Assembly: GCF_000807275.1 (NCBI RefSeq)
Contig: NZ_CP009056.1
Location: 682,001-746,000 of the forward strand
Origin: Frischella perrara
Lineage (GTDB): Bacteria; Pseudomonadota; Gammaproteobacteria; Enterobacterales; Orbaceae
Length of the DNA: 64,000 nucleotides
Reading direction: 5' to 3'
The position numbers and the translations under genes are program-made. Shown one piece after another: positions 1 to 9,179 of the stretch. Numbering within the stretch: position 1 is the first letter of the stretch; each line of letters starts with the position of its first letter. The notes below the pieces were generated by a model. It was given only the letters and a program-made list of their open reading frames with translations, made no database searches and was not told the origin of the DNA.

Positions 1-56
1 TATATTAATAATGGCATCATTATTAAGGTTAATGTCAATGTCACTTTTTTTTTCAT
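1..56 (-). CDS. Start of a secreted protein, truncated by the window edge (third partner gene)
   Basis: An ATG at 54-56 on the minus strand opens a frame that runs off the left edge. The 18 visible residues are three lysines after Met followed by a hydrophobic run (VTLTLTLIMMPLLI), which is the n- and h-region of a signal peptide. It lies 11 bases after the stop of the upstream hydrolase-like gene, the same position the 614- and 613-residue secreted proteins occupy after their hydrolase-like partners. I infer it is the third secreted partner of the array, but only the signal peptide is visible. Confidence 0.55.
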   Translation of the reverse strand, partial: MKKKVTLTLTLIMMPLLI

Positions 57-67
57 TGTTATCATCT

Positions 68-973
68 TTATCTATTATTTTTTAGTAAATTGGCTAATTT
101 CTCAGCATTATCTTTAACACGTTTCATTCTTTTATAAACCTCATCAGCTTGTTTTCTGATTGTTTCATTATTTTTTATTTTGAATATATTTCCATGATGA
201 TCTGAAATATAACGATACTCATCTTTGTAATCGGAAGCAGATGAAAAGAATCTAATAAAATGAAGGTCTCGTAAAATATATCTATCAGCTAAATTGGTTT
301 CATACAATAAATTAAATAAAAAAGTATGACAGTTATATTCTGCGAAATTTTCAAACGCATAAGACCATTTTTTCTTTTCTTCTTCTTTATTTGGAATATG
401 CTTCCTTGCAAAACTTCGTATTTCTTCAATAATATCTTCTTCTGTTCGTGGATCAGTAGCAAAAATATAGGGATGATTGACTTCCCTTTTTTCACTATTT
501 GGAAGGGTATAGCGTTTATTATGATGGGGATCAAAAGGATATAATGAATATTTTTTATCTTCTTCTTTGATTATAGCTCTTCCGGCTTCATTGGGAATAC
601 CTCCATTATCATCATCATTATCTTTATCTTTATTTCGAAAATAATTGCAATCACTATTTAGGCATCCATCTACTGTAAAAAAGTTAAAAAAGGTTGCCGG
701 CTCTTGAGGATACCAACCATAACTTTCAATAAATGGTTCACTACCGTCCATTTTGCTTAAATCATTGATAATTTCGATCCAGTAATGACCTGGTGGTGAT
801 TCAGTAACCGCTTCAATACGACCTCCAAGTAATAAAGTCGGTAGTCGGCATATTCTGATTCGGGTTAATTCTTTAACACCAGTTACTACTTTTTGTTCAT
901 AACGGGTCCAATTAGGGTTATAAGGAACGGTATTTCCCATAACGGCTGTACCAAGATTTTCCCAATTACTCAT
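68..973 (-). CDS. Putative permuted papain/NlpC-P60-like cysteine hydrolase (array copy 1)
   Basis: A 301-residue protein without signal peptide or membrane segment. It shares with its two neighbours an N-terminal stretch GTAVMGNTVPYN, then GHYWIEI (about residue 62), ESYGWYP, YPFDPH, and near the C-terminus NCHTFLF (about residue 227). A His in the first motif followed much later by an Asn-Cys-His motif recalls the permuted NlpC/P60 or LRAT-type fold, whose members carry NCEHF-like motifs; this is inference, and the exact family is not recognised. The ribosome site AAGGA lies about 9 bases before the ATG. It is followed after 11 bases by a secreted-protein gene. It is shorter than copy 2 and carries a Asp/Asn-rich insert around residues 110-122. 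Confidence 0.6.
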   Translation of the reverse strand: MSNWENLGTAVMGNTVPYNPNWTRYEQKVVTGVKELTRIRICRLPTLLLGGRIEAVTESPPGHYWIEIINDLSKMDGSEPFIESYGWYPQEPATFFNFFTVDGCLNSDCNYFRNKDKDNDDDNGGIPNEAGRAIIKEEDKKYSLYPFDPHHNKRYTLPNSEKREVNHPYIFATDPRTEEDIIEEIRSFARKHIPNKEEEKKKWSYAFENFAEYNCHTFLFNLLYETNLADRYILRDLHFIRFFSSASDYKDEYRYISDHHGNIFKIKNNETIRKQADEVYKRMKRVKDNAEKLANLLKNNR

Positions 974-2284
974 ATTTATTTATCCTTGTTTGTTATAAGT
1001 AATTATGTAAGATGTATTTCTATATAATAATGATAAGCCAATCGAGTTTTATTACTCCTTATTCTCGTTTAAGTAGGCATTAAATATTTGTTGAATCAAT
1101 TTATCCGAATAAAGCGGTAATTCATCATAAGGTTGTGGATCATTTTCATTAGTCAAATCATCTGTAATTAATAGCGTATTCCCCGCTTTGTCTAAATGAC
1201 GATTTTCAATAAGGGTATTATGATAAATAGTTATATGATTCGTTTTTTCCTCTTCTCGATTAAATCGCTCAATCACACCATAAATATTATTATCATTAAA
1301 TTTTGAAAAAACAGCGATTCGTTTGTTTTGACTATCTCTGATCGTTTGTGATACGACAAAAACACCAATATCATCATAGATTGTTTCAACGGTTAGTAAT
1401 GGCATGCTAGGACTTTCAAGCACCATTAAAATCTCTTTGTGCATTTGGTTATTTTCGTTGTATTCATAAACCTGTTGCGTTTTTTGGATTCGTGTTTTTT
1501 GAAGTATTGAAGCAATTTTCCCCATTACTTTTTCGACTCGCACGTAGCTAGGCAATATAATTGCTTGTTCAATAGCTTCTAATGGTATTAATTGACCTTG
1601 CTTGTCTAAAGTAAAAAAATAGGTGCCATTTTCTAATGGTTTAAATTGTTCATGTGGTACTGATAAGGGGACTTGTAGCCATTTTTCTCTGGAAATGGTT
1701 TGATATTGATAATTGTCACCGACTGTTACTTTGACTAAGTCAACATATTGTTCTTTGGGATGTTGATATTCAGCTTGAGCTAATGTCATAGTTAATTGGT
1801 GAGGATAATTTTTATAACGATCTTTTCCCCATTGAGGGAAGGGGGTTGGATGATAATAAGTACTATTTGATTGTATACCTAGAAATTTTGCTCGTGTGAC
1901 AGCTTCTTGGTCAGCTAAGGTATAATTGTCCTTAGATGCCATTTGTTCAATCAGTTTGTCTACATGGGATGGATGTACTCGTAAAAGATCCATCGGAATA
2001 GATTGATAAATCGCGGATTGTGGTAAATATACATCTGTTGATAAGTTTGGCTCAATATTGCTGGTATGTATAATTTGTCCAGACTCATCTAAATATTGGC
2101 TTTCCACATTACCTAATTCATCATAAAAAATTGTATGATTAACCTTAATCCCTTTCTCATTAAAAATATCCATTAATGCATAAACGTCTTGCGTGTATAA
2201 GTAAGTGATAACCACTTTATAGTTGGTTATAAAATTATCTTCTAATAATTTTATTCTTTGTCCTGTTTGATCATATTCAATTTC
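921..2284. repeat. Long direct repeat, copy A (partner at 3829-5188)
   Basis: This block is nearly identical to 3829-5188. It covers the first codons of a hydrolase-like gene, the intergenic leader and the last two thirds of the secreted-protein gene. Homology drops sharply at 2284/5188. It is a tandem duplication kept alike by recent recombination or gene conversion. Confidence 0.85.
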
Positions 2285-2896
2285 ATCATGAACAAGCACA
2301 TTATTATTCAAATCTAGCTTTTCACTGATTTCTTGTTGTTTATTACCATTTGACCAATATGAAAATACGGTTTTGGTAATATATGTTAAGGGGCGTTTTT
2401 GAATTTTAGTGACTTTATTTTGTTGAATAAACACCTTGAGATAACAATCTTGTTTGAAAGTATCTTCAACCGAATTTAATTGATGAAGTTGATAATTTTC
2501 ATCTAAAGTAAAAAAGTATTCACCATCTGAATAATCGTCAAATAAGGCAATGGGAAACAATATATCAATTAGATCTCTTTCCTTCTCAACAATATGTTTA
2601 TATTGATAATTATCATCTAGCTCAATAAATTGGATGATATTATTAGAATCATTGGGAAATTTTTTTTCAGCCTCAGATAATGTTAAAAAAGGTTTTGTTG
2701 GAAAATTCTTATATTTACTGTAGATATTTCCAAAGTGAATATAAGTGACATGCGGTTTAATGCCTTGTGACTTGAGTTGATTAATGATGTTATGATCGGA
2801 TAAGTTCTCTTTTTGCATTGCTAATCCTAACGTTGAATAAAATACTAGCGCTAATAAACTTAAAAAATAAATGAAACTTTGACATTTTAATCTCAT
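1052..2896 (-). CDS. Large secreted protein with duplicated lobes (array partner 1)
   Basis: 614 residues from the ATG at 2894-2896. That start has AAAAGG nine bases upstream, aligns with the start of the paralogue at 5797 and gives a normal signal peptide (MRLKCQSF then a hydrophobic run, likely cut after GLA); a longer frame from 2971 would overlap the upstream gene. The mature protein has two homologous halves: each has a TYIH/TYYH motif, then YKNFPT/YKNYPH, YQY, an FFTLD strand, and finally a DELGNV or RHLDKAGN segment. These strand-rich Gly/Asn/Asp elements resemble MORN/YwqK or YD-type repeats, but no family is certain. It follows a hydrolase-like gene by 22 bases. A periplasmic inhibitor (immunity) role is inference. 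Confidence 0.6.
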   Translation of the reverse strand: MRLKCQSFIYFLSLLALVFYSTLGLAMQKENLSDHNIINQLKSQGIKPHVTYIHFGNIYSKYKNFPTKPFLTLSEAEKKFPNDSNNIIQFIELDDNYQYKHIVEKERDLIDILFPIALFDDYSDGEYFFTLDENYQLHQLNSVEDTFKQDCYLKVFIQQNKVTKIQKRPLTYITKTVFSYWSNGNKQQEISEKLDLNNNVLVHDEIEYDQTGQRIKLLEDNFITNYKVVITYLYTQDVYALMDIFNEKGIKVNHTIFYDELGNVESQYLDESGQIIHTSNIEPNLSTDVYLPQSAIYQSIPMDLLRVHPSHVDKLIEQMASKDNYTLADQEAVTRAKFLGIQSNSTYYHPTPFPQWGKDRYKNYPHQLTMTLAQAEYQHPKEQYVDLVKVTVGDNYQYQTISREKWLQVPLSVPHEQFKPLENGTYFFTLDKQGQLIPLEAIEQAIILPSYVRVEKVMGKIASILQKTRIQKTQQVYEYNENNQMHKEILMVLESPSMPLLTVETIYDDIGVFVVSQTIRDSQNKRIAVFSKFNDNNIYGVIERFNREEEKTNHITIYHNTLIENRHLDKAGNTLLITDDLTNENDPQPYDELPLYSDKLIQQIFNAYLNENKE

Positions 2897-2918
2897 TAAT
2901 AATGACCTTTTTTGATTA

Positions 2919-3881
2919 TTAATAGCTGACATAATATTCATAATTTTCTTTGAGTTCTTTTGAAATATCATCTAACTTAGTTAGTAATTCCAGACGTTTA
3001 GGATTAGAAAAATTATTACTTTTAACGCTTTTGAAATATCGACGAAAATGGTCATCTTTATCTTCCGCAATAATAGGATCAGCTAATTCTAATTTACCTA
3101 ATAATAAAAATAGAAAGGTATGACAGTTAACTTCACTATAACCATCAATACACCAACTCCATAAAGCGGAATGATCGCTGGAAAATGAGCTTGCAAATTT
3201 TCTAATCTCTTCAATGATTTCATCTTTTGTTCTGTTATCTCTAGGGAATAAATAAGGATGCGACACCATTTTGATTTCACTTTCTCTAAAACGGGAGCTT
3301 TGATGAGGATCAAAAGGATAAATGGATAGATTATTCTCTAGTATCATCACTTCTGTCTTTTCATCTTTTTTCTTTATTTCTCTTCCTGCATCTCGTTCGG
3401 TTGTATGATCACGATACTTGGATGCATCTTTTGCTATTCTTGAATCTGAAGCACCATTTATAATACCTTGTTCTTTAATCTCAATCCGACCGATAGGAAT
3501 ATCACTTGTAGAGTAAGGATTATCATTTGGTGTAATTGTTACGGGTAAAGCTATTGGATACCATCCATAACTTTCTCTAAATCCATTAGCTGATTGAACA
3601 TTGCCAAGGTCGATGATTTCTTGCTCTACTTTCTTTTCTTCTCTGGCATTTCTTATGTGTTGGTCAATCATATCCTCTTTCTCATGAATGATTTCAATCC
3701 AATAATGCCCGGGAAAAGCGCCTTTTGAGCTATTAAACGATAATGGAATTCTACAGATGCGAAGCCAATCAAGTTTTTTAAACCCAGCTTTAACGGAAGT
3801 AATAATACGAGATTGATCATTAGAGTTATAAGGAACGGTATTTCCCATAACGGCTGTACCAAGATTTTCCCAATTAATCAT
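2919..3881 (-). CDS. Putative permuted papain/NlpC-P60-like cysteine hydrolase (array copy 2)
   Basis: 320 residues from the ATG at 3879-3881. An ATG six bases upstream overlaps the AAGGA ribosome site, and the chosen start aligns with copy 1 (INWENLGTAVMGNT). It has the shared motifs GHYWIEI, ESYGWYP, YPFDPH, HPYLF and NCHTFLFLLL. It is closest to copy 3 in the middle, sharing NGASDSRIAKDA and a charged helical stretch, while its first codons and leader are almost identical to copy 1. No signal peptide. It precedes the 614-residue secreted protein. Function unproven; a delivered amidase or peptidase effector is one model. Confidence 0.6.
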   Translation of the reverse strand: MINWENLGTAVMGNTVPYNSNDQSRIITSVKAGFKKLDWLRICRIPLSFNSSKGAFPGHYWIEIIHEKEDMIDQHIRNAREEKKVEQEIIDLGNVQSANGFRESYGWYPIALPVTITPNDNPYSTSDIPIGRIEIKEQGIINGASDSRIAKDASKYRDHTTERDAGREIKKKDEKTEVMILENNLSIYPFDPHQSSRFRESEIKMVSHPYLFPRDNRTKDEIIEEIRKFASSFSSDHSALWSWCIDGYSEVNCHTFLFLLLGKLELADPIIAEDKDDHFRRYFKSVKSNNFSNPKRLELLTKLDDISKELKENYEYYVSY

Positions 3882-5188
3882 ATTCATCCTTGTTTGTAAT
3901 AAGTAATTATGTAAGATATATTTCTCTATAATAATGATAAGCCAATCGAGTTTTATTACTCCTTATTCTTGTTTAAATAGGCATTAAATATTTGTTGAAT
4001 CAATTTATCCGAATAAAGTGGTAATTCATCGTATGGTTGTGGATCATTTTCATTAGTCAAATCATCTGTAATCAATAGCGTATTCCCCGCTTTGTCTAAA
4101 TGACGATTTTCAATAAGGGTATTACGATAAATAGTAATATGATTCGTTTTTTCCTCTTCCCGATTAAATCGTTCAATCACACCATAAATATTATTATCAT
4201 TAAATTTTGAAAAAACAGCGATTCGTTTGTTTTGACTATCTTTGATCGTTTGTGATACGACAAAAACACCAATATCATCATAGATTGTTTCAACGGTTAG
4301 TAATGGCATGCTAGGACTTTCCAACACTGTTAAAATCTCTTTGTGCATTTGATTATTTTCGTTGTATTCATAAACCTGTTGCGTTTTTTGGATTCGTGTT
4401 TTTTGAAGTATTGAAGCAATTTTCCCCATTACTTTTTCGATTCGCACGTAGCTAGGCAATATAATTGCCTGTTCAATATCTTCTAATGGTATTAGTTGAC
4501 CTTGCTTATCTAGGGTAAAAAAATAGGTGCCATTTTCTAATGGTTTAAATTGTTCATGTGGTATTGATAAGGGGACTTGTAACCATTTTTCTCTGGAAAT
4601 GGTTTGATATTGATAATTGTCACCGACTGTTACTTTGACTAAGTCAACATATTGTTCTTTGGGATGTTGATATTCAGCTTGAGCTAATGTCATCGTTAAT
4701 TGGTGAGGATAATTTTTATAACGATCTTTTGCCCATTGAGGGAAGGGGGTTGGATGATAATAAGTACTATTTGATTGTATACCTAGAAATTTTGCTCGTG
4801 TGACAGCTTCTTGGTCAGCTAAGGTATAATTGTCCTTAGATGCCATTTGTTCAATCAGTTTGTCTACATAGGATGGATGTACTCGTAAAAGATCCATCGG
4901 GATAGATTGATAAATTGCGGATTGTGGTAAATATACATCTGTTGATAAGTTTGGCTCAATATTGCTGGTATGTATAATTTGTCCAGACTCATCTAAATAT
5001 TGGTTTTCCACATTACCTAATTCATCATAGAAAATTGTATGATTAACCTTAATCCCTTTCTCATTAAAAATATCCATTAATGCATAAACGTCTTGCGTGT
5101 ATAAGTAAGTCATAACCACTTTATAGTTGGTTATAAAGTTATCTTCTAATAATTTTATTCTTTGTCCTGTTTGATCATATTCAATTTC
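3829..5188. repeat. Long direct repeat, copy B (partner at 921-2284)
   Basis: Second copy of the approximately 1.36-kb near-identical block, offset by about 2.9 kb. Differences are mostly scattered single bases. Confidence 0.85.
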
Positions 5189-5797
5189 GTAACGAACTTT
5201 AACACTATTATTCAGATCCAATTGTTCGCTTATTTCTTTTTGTTTATTGCCATTAGCCCAGTAGGAAAAATAGGATTTTTGAATCCATGTTAAGGGACGT
5301 TTTTGCATTTTGACAACTTTCCCTTTTTCAATCACTATTTTGAGATAGCAGTCTTGTTTCCAAGCTTCTTCAACTGAATTTAAATGATGGAGTTGGTATT
5401 TTTCATCAAGAGTAAAGAAATGTTCGCCATCTGAATATTCGCTAAACATTGCTATCGGAAATAAAATATCAATTACATCTCGTTTGTTAAAAAGAATCTT
5501 CTCGTATTGATAATTATTATTCAATTCTATAAATTGAATTTCATTATCTGAAAAATAAGAAATTTTTCTTTCGGCTTCAGTCAGGGTTAAAAATGGTTGG
5601 GTAGGGAAGTTTTTGTAATCAGTATAAGGATAGTCTGAGTGAATATATGTAACATGAGGTTTAATACCTTGTATTTTTAATTGGTTGATGATGATATCAT
5701 CGGTTAAATTATCGTTGTTCATAGCCATCCCCAAAATTGAATAAAATAAACTTATTAGAATAAACAGGTGTATTTGTTTTAAAAATGTTATTTTCAT
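3956..5797 (-). CDS. Large secreted protein with duplicated lobes (array partner 2)
   Basis: 613 residues with a signal peptide (MKITFLKQ, hydrophobic run, probable cut after GMA). From about residue 210 onward it is almost identical to the partner at 1052-2896, with only scattered substitutions. The first 200 residues after the signal differ much more while keeping the same layout. The two internal lobes show the same order of motifs. It begins 36 bases after the stop of hydrolase-like copy 3, with a GGAGG-type ribosome site just before the start. The divergent N-terminal part is what one expects if this lobe gives specificity for its partner; that is inference. Confidence 0.6.
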   Translation of the reverse strand: MKITFLKQIHLFILISLFYSILGMAMNNDNLTDDIIINQLKIQGIKPHVTYIHSDYPYTDYKNFPTQPFLTLTEAERKISYFSDNEIQFIELNNNYQYEKILFNKRDVIDILFPIAMFSEYSDGEHFFTLDEKYQLHHLNSVEEAWKQDCYLKIVIEKGKVVKMQKRPLTWIQKSYFSYWANGNKQKEISEQLDLNNSVKVRYEIEYDQTGQRIKLLEDNFITNYKVVMTYLYTQDVYALMDIFNEKGIKVNHTIFYDELGNVENQYLDESGQIIHTSNIEPNLSTDVYLPQSAIYQSIPMDLLRVHPSYVDKLIEQMASKDNYTLADQEAVTRAKFLGIQSNSTYYHPTPFPQWAKDRYKNYPHQLTMTLAQAEYQHPKEQYVDLVKVTVGDNYQYQTISREKWLQVPLSIPHEQFKPLENGTYFFTLDKQGQLIPLEDIEQAIILPSYVRIEKVMGKIASILQKTRIQKTQQVYEYNENNQMHKEILTVLESPSMPLLTVETIYDDIGVFVVSQTIKDSQNKRIAVFSKFNDNNIYGVIERFNREEEKTNHITIYRNTLIENRHLDKAGNTLLITDDLTNENDPQPYDELPLYSDKLIQQIFNAYLNKNKE

Positions 5798-5833
5798 AAG
5801 CCCTCCTTAATTTAGCTACCATTAATCAATATT

Positions 5834-6715
5834 TCAGGAGGAAGTAAGTCGTGATGATAATTTTTGTAAATCAGTTAATAACTGTATACGTTTTGAATTA
5901 GGAACCGTAAAGTTATTTTTGAGATTATTAAAATAGGCTGTAAAATGTTTATCCCTTTTTTTTCCAATAATCGGATCGGCTACTTTAAGCTCACCTAACA
6001 ATAAAAATAGAAAGGTATGACAATTAACTTCATAATAGCTATCATTGTCCCAACTCCAAATAGCTGAGTGTTTGGAATGAAATGTGCTTGCAAAATTTCT
6101 GATTTGTTGAATTATCGTTTCTTTAGTTCTATTGTCTCCAGGGGGTAAATAAGGATTTGAGATCATATTTATATCTTTTTCCTTAAAACGTTGATATTGA
6201 TGTGGATCAAAAGCATATTTAGATAAGTTATTGTTCATTGTCTTTCTTCCTGCTTCTCGTTCAGTTTTATGATCACGAAACTTGTTCGCATCTTTTGCTA
6301 TTCTTGAATCTGATGCGCCATTTAAAACCCCTTTTTCTTTGATTTCAAAGGATGACCACGATATCGATATTGGTAAACTTACGGGATACCATCCATAGCT
6401 TTCTCTGAATCCATTGGCAGATTTGATATTTCCTAATTTATTTATTTTGCCTTCTTTTTGTTTTGCCATTCTGGCTTTTTTTACGTGATCATCAATATCA
6501 TTTTCATCGTCATGAATAATTTCAACCCAATAATGTCCTGGGATAGCGCCATTTCCTTTAAGTGGATTACCTAATGGAATCCGACAGATTCGGATCCAAT
6601 TAAGTTTTTTATAACCATCTTTTACATATGTTACTACGCGAGATTTATTATAAGTATCATTAGGAACGGTACCTGCCATAATTGCTGGACCAATTATTAT
6701 TCGCCTTTCACTCAT
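5834..6715 (-). CDS. Putative permuted papain/NlpC-P60-like cysteine hydrolase (array copy 3)
   Basis: 293 residues, no signal peptide. It carries the array motifs GHYWVEI, ESYGWYP, YAFDPH, NPYLPP and NCHTFLFLLL, and shares the central NGASDSRIAKDA segment with copy 2. Its N-terminus (MSERRIIIGPAIMAGTVPND) differs from the other two. The ribosome site AAGGATAAATAAAT is the same as before copy 1. It looks like the first large gene of the array transcript. Confidence 0.6.
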   Translation of the reverse strand: MSERRIIIGPAIMAGTVPNDTYNKSRVVTYVKDGYKKLNWIRICRIPLGNPLKGNGAIPGHYWVEIIHDDENDIDDHVKKARMAKQKEGKINKLGNIKSANGFRESYGWYPVSLPISISWSSFEIKEKGVLNGASDSRIAKDANKFRDHKTEREAGRKTMNNNLSKYAFDPHQYQRFKEKDINMISNPYLPPGDNRTKETIIQQIRNFASTFHSKHSAIWSWDNDSYYEVNCHTFLFLLLGELKVADPIIGKKRDKHFTAYFNNLKNNFTVPNSKRIQLLTDLQKLSSRLTSS

Positions 6716-6721
6716 ATTTAT

Positions 6722-7000
6722 TTATCCTTGTTTGTAATAAGTAATTATGTAAGATGTATTTTTTAATATTGAATTAATTATTTGAACAAATTTAAGTTTA
6801 ACCAATATCCGTTTAGGTATATGGTAAAAACGAGTGTTATAACACAGGGATGAAACAAAAAAAGATCTGCTTTTTGAAAGTGAAGATATCAATAATTGAG
6901 GCGTAATACTTAATGTGATATTCAATAAGTAAGACCAAATCAGCAAAAGAATCGCTGTCGATTGGGCGATCATAGAAGTTATTTGCACCAATATCATCAT
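6722..7000 (-). CDS. Small hydrophobic ORF at the head of the array (uncertain)
   Basis: A 92-codon frame with AAGGA six bases before the ATG and a hydrophobic segment near the N-terminus (ILLLIWSYLL). Its stop lies inside the ribosome site of the next gene. Its last dozen codons read through sequence that is untranslated leader in the other array copies, so the lower part at least may not be a true gene. It could be a decayed secreted partner or a leader ORF. No family recognised. Confidence 0.25.
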   Translation of the reverse strand: MMILVQITSMIAQSTAILLLIWSYLLNITLSITPQLLISSLSKSRSFFVSSLCYNTRFYHIPKRILVKLKFVQIINSILKNTSYIITYYKQG

Positions 7001-7311
7001 AGGAAATCCTTATTATTTATTATTGTTTTTCCATATAATAACGATAAGCTAATTGATATTAACACTATAGGTTATTTTTTTGCTTATAACAATTTTTTTT
7101 GTTATTTTCAGGTTTTTATTTAATGGAGGACTAGTGCCATAATAAAATTGAATAAAAAAAGTGATTATTAATGTTATGGTTAGTAGTTAGACGTGTTATT
7201 GGGTTTATAAAGGGCATTATTTTGAAATTCACCTTTGATTATAGGTCTTCACCATTTAGGATCCTGTTCAATATTAATGCCCTTTCAATTGAAGTTATTT
7301 ATAGCAATAAT
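7001..7311. other. Intergenic region with array leader and inverted repeat
   Basis: About 310 bases without a convincing gene. At 7025-7060 there is a degenerate copy of the leader found between array genes (GCTTATCGTTATTATAT on the minus strand), the likely promoter region of the array. An 11-base inverted repeat (AAAGGGCATTA at 7209-7219, TAATGCCCTTT at 7275-7285) could terminate the operon that ends at 7312 or be a cruciform. Confidence 0.4.
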
Positions 7312-8316
7312 TTAGTAAATACCTTTCATGCCTTCAGGTGTATAGCGTTCACCCTTAATACTAATACGGTTTTTTAAATCGTTGAGTATTTCAATATCTT
7401 CATTTTCAAGATGAACAGAGCAAGCATTCACATTTTCGATTAAATATTTTTCTTGTTTTGTTCCTGGAATTGGTACAATTCCTTCCCATTGAGCTAATAG
7501 CCAAGCCAACGCAATCTGACCACTGGTGCAATTATATTTAATTGTCATTGGTTTTATTGCGGTGAGTAATTTTTTGTTATGTTCAATATTCTCATCTAGG
7601 AATCGAGGGTTTGTTTTGCGAAAATCGCCGTCAGCAAAATCTTTTACCGATTGATATTTACCGGTTAAAAAACCTCGTCCAAGCGGAGAGTATGGCACTA
7701 GACCTATGTTCAATTCTTTTAATAGAGGTAAAATAGTTTCCTCAATATCACGCGTCCAAAGAGAATATTCAGTTTGCACAACATCGACAGGGAAGATTGA
7801 ATGGGCGCGAATTAATAAATCAGCAGGCACTTCACAAAGCCCTATATGCTTAATTTTACCTTCTTTTTTTAATTCTGCTAGGGTTTCCATTGTTTGCTCA
7901 ATAGGATTTTCATTATTAATACGATGTATATAAAACAGATCAATTTGCTCAATACCTAAACGTTTTAATGATGCGTCGCAACAAGATTTAATATATTCAG
8001 GTGAATTATTTATGGTTCGTTCATAGCCAACGCTATTGCCTCTATCTATACCGCATTTAGTTGCGATAACTAATTGTTCGCGTTGAGATGATGGTAATTG
8101 CTTTAAAAATGAGCCAATGAGTAACTCATTTTTTCCACGACCATACATATCGGCAGTATCAATTAAGGTAACGCCATTATCTACGACACTTTGTAATAAT
8201 TTTAGTGAATTCTGCTCTTCTGCAGGTCCATAGAATTCACTTAATCCCATAGCGCCATATCCTATAGCCCCAACTTTAATACTTGAACCTAATGTTCTTT
8301 CTGGTAGAGTACCCAT
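7312..8316 (-). CDS. Aldo/keto reductase
   Basis: 334 residues, full length for the NADPH-dependent aldo/keto reductase family (a TIM barrel reducing aldehydes or ketones). Visible are GYGAMGLSEFYG near the N-terminus, the catalytic Asp and Tyr in DTADMYG, the Lys of ATKCGI, an IHR segment for the active-site His, and the cofactor end around PIPGTKQ. It resembles the YakC/AKR13-like branch. It is the last gene of a ten-gene minus-strand operon, 33 bases after the secreted propeller gene, so it probably reduces an intermediate of the same pathway. The substrate cannot be read from the sequence. Confidence 0.88.
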   Translation of the reverse strand: MGTLPERTLGSSIKVGAIGYGAMGLSEFYGPAEEQNSLKLLQSVVDNGVTLIDTADMYGRGKNELLIGSFLKQLPSSQREQLVIATKCGIDRGNSVGYERTINNSPEYIKSCCDASLKRLGIEQIDLFYIHRINNENPIEQTMETLAELKKEGKIKHIGLCEVPADLLIRAHSIFPVDVVQTEYSLWTRDIEETILPLLKELNIGLVPYSPLGRGFLTGKYQSVKDFADGDFRKTNPRFLDENIEHNKKLLTAIKPMTIKYNCTSGQIALAWLLAQWEGIVPIPGTKQEKYLIENVNACSVHLENEDIEILNDLKNRISIKGERYTPEGMKGIY

Positions 8317-8349
8317 TTATTTATCTCCAATTTTTGTTAGTAAAATTAA

Positions 8350-9138
8350 TTATTCAGCTACCGTGTGAATGGCACCATCTCCCCATGTCCCAATGTAATA
8401 ACGATGATTGTAAAATGCTAAAGCAACAGCGCCTGATAATGATGAAGCGATTGTTTGAACTTCTTGTGTTTTTACATTTATTTTGCGAACCATTCCAGCA
8501 CCATTATCAATTACCGCAACGACTTCAGGTGATATAGTTACAATACCTACACCAGGTCGATTGAATTTATCGCCTATTTCTTTCTTATCACCATTAGGGC
8601 TTACAAAGGTAAGGCGTCCACTATATTGTGAAACAACTAAACTATTATCAGCGAGTTGGGTAACTCCAACAGGGGTAGACAGTCCTCGTACAATCACCGT
8701 TTTTTGACCGTTTTGTAGATTAAGAGAGACAATTTCTCCAGTTGAGCGATTTGTTATCAGTAGTTGTCCAGAGTTTGAAAATGCAATTCCTGTTGGAGTA
8801 TGATAGCCATCAGAAATTTTTTCTGCCTGACCGTTAGTTTTAATTTTCAAAATATAATCGTCACTATAAGAAGAAACATAGATATTATCTTCTGAATCAA
8901 TGACGATTCCTGCGGGGGATGAAATGCCAGAATAAACCGTTTCACGTTCCCCATTTGCTTTAATTTTAACGATCGAATCACCAGACCAATTAGTTACATA
9001 CATTGATCCAACACTATCAAAAGCAATCCCCGTTGGAGCATTAAAACCTGAGGCAACCTTTGTTGATTCCGCCATACATACACCTCCATATAACGTTATA
9101 AAGATAAAAACAATAAAATTTAAAAAATTTTTTTTCAT
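8350..9138 (-). CDS. Secreted NHL/SMP-30-like beta-propeller protein
   Basis: 262 residues from the ATG at 9136-9138, which has GAGGAG eight bases upstream; a longer frame from 9168 lacks a signal-like start. The first 22 residues form a signal peptide (MKKNFLNF, hydrophobic run, cut near CMA-ES). The rest is a run of about six repeats of roughly 40 residues, each with a P(T/A/V)GIAF/GIVID-type strand followed by a (V/I)TN or VSS strand, the pattern of NHL or gluconolactonase-type propellers. It may be a periplasmic lactonase or binding protein; catalytic metal ligands are not obvious. Its place in the operon suggests it acts on or binds the product outside the cytoplasm. Confidence 0.7.
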   Translation of the reverse strand: MKKNFLNFIVFIFITLYGGVCMAESTKVASGFNAPTGIAFDSVGSMYVTNWSGDSIVKIKANGERETVYSGISSPAGIVIDSEDNIYVSSYSDDYILKIKTNGQAEKISDGYHTPTGIAFSNSGQLLITNRSTGEIVSLNLQNGQKTVIVRGLSTPVGVTQLADNSLVVSQYSGRLTFVSPNGDKKEIGDKFNRPGVGIVTISPEVVAVIDNGAGMVRKINVKTQEVQTIASSLSGAVALAFYNHRYYIGTWGDGAIHTVAE

Positions 9139-9179
9139 AAGAAATACTCCTCTGTAGTTAATACTCAATTAAAAGCAAA

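Noticed and set aside
1-7000. Type VI secretion cluster
   Set aside because: No tss, hcp, vgrG or PAAR gene in the window; only possible effectors are present.
7171-7377. A 68-codon plus-strand frame
   Set aside because: It overlaps the end of the aldo/keto reductase and has no ribosome site or family resemblance.
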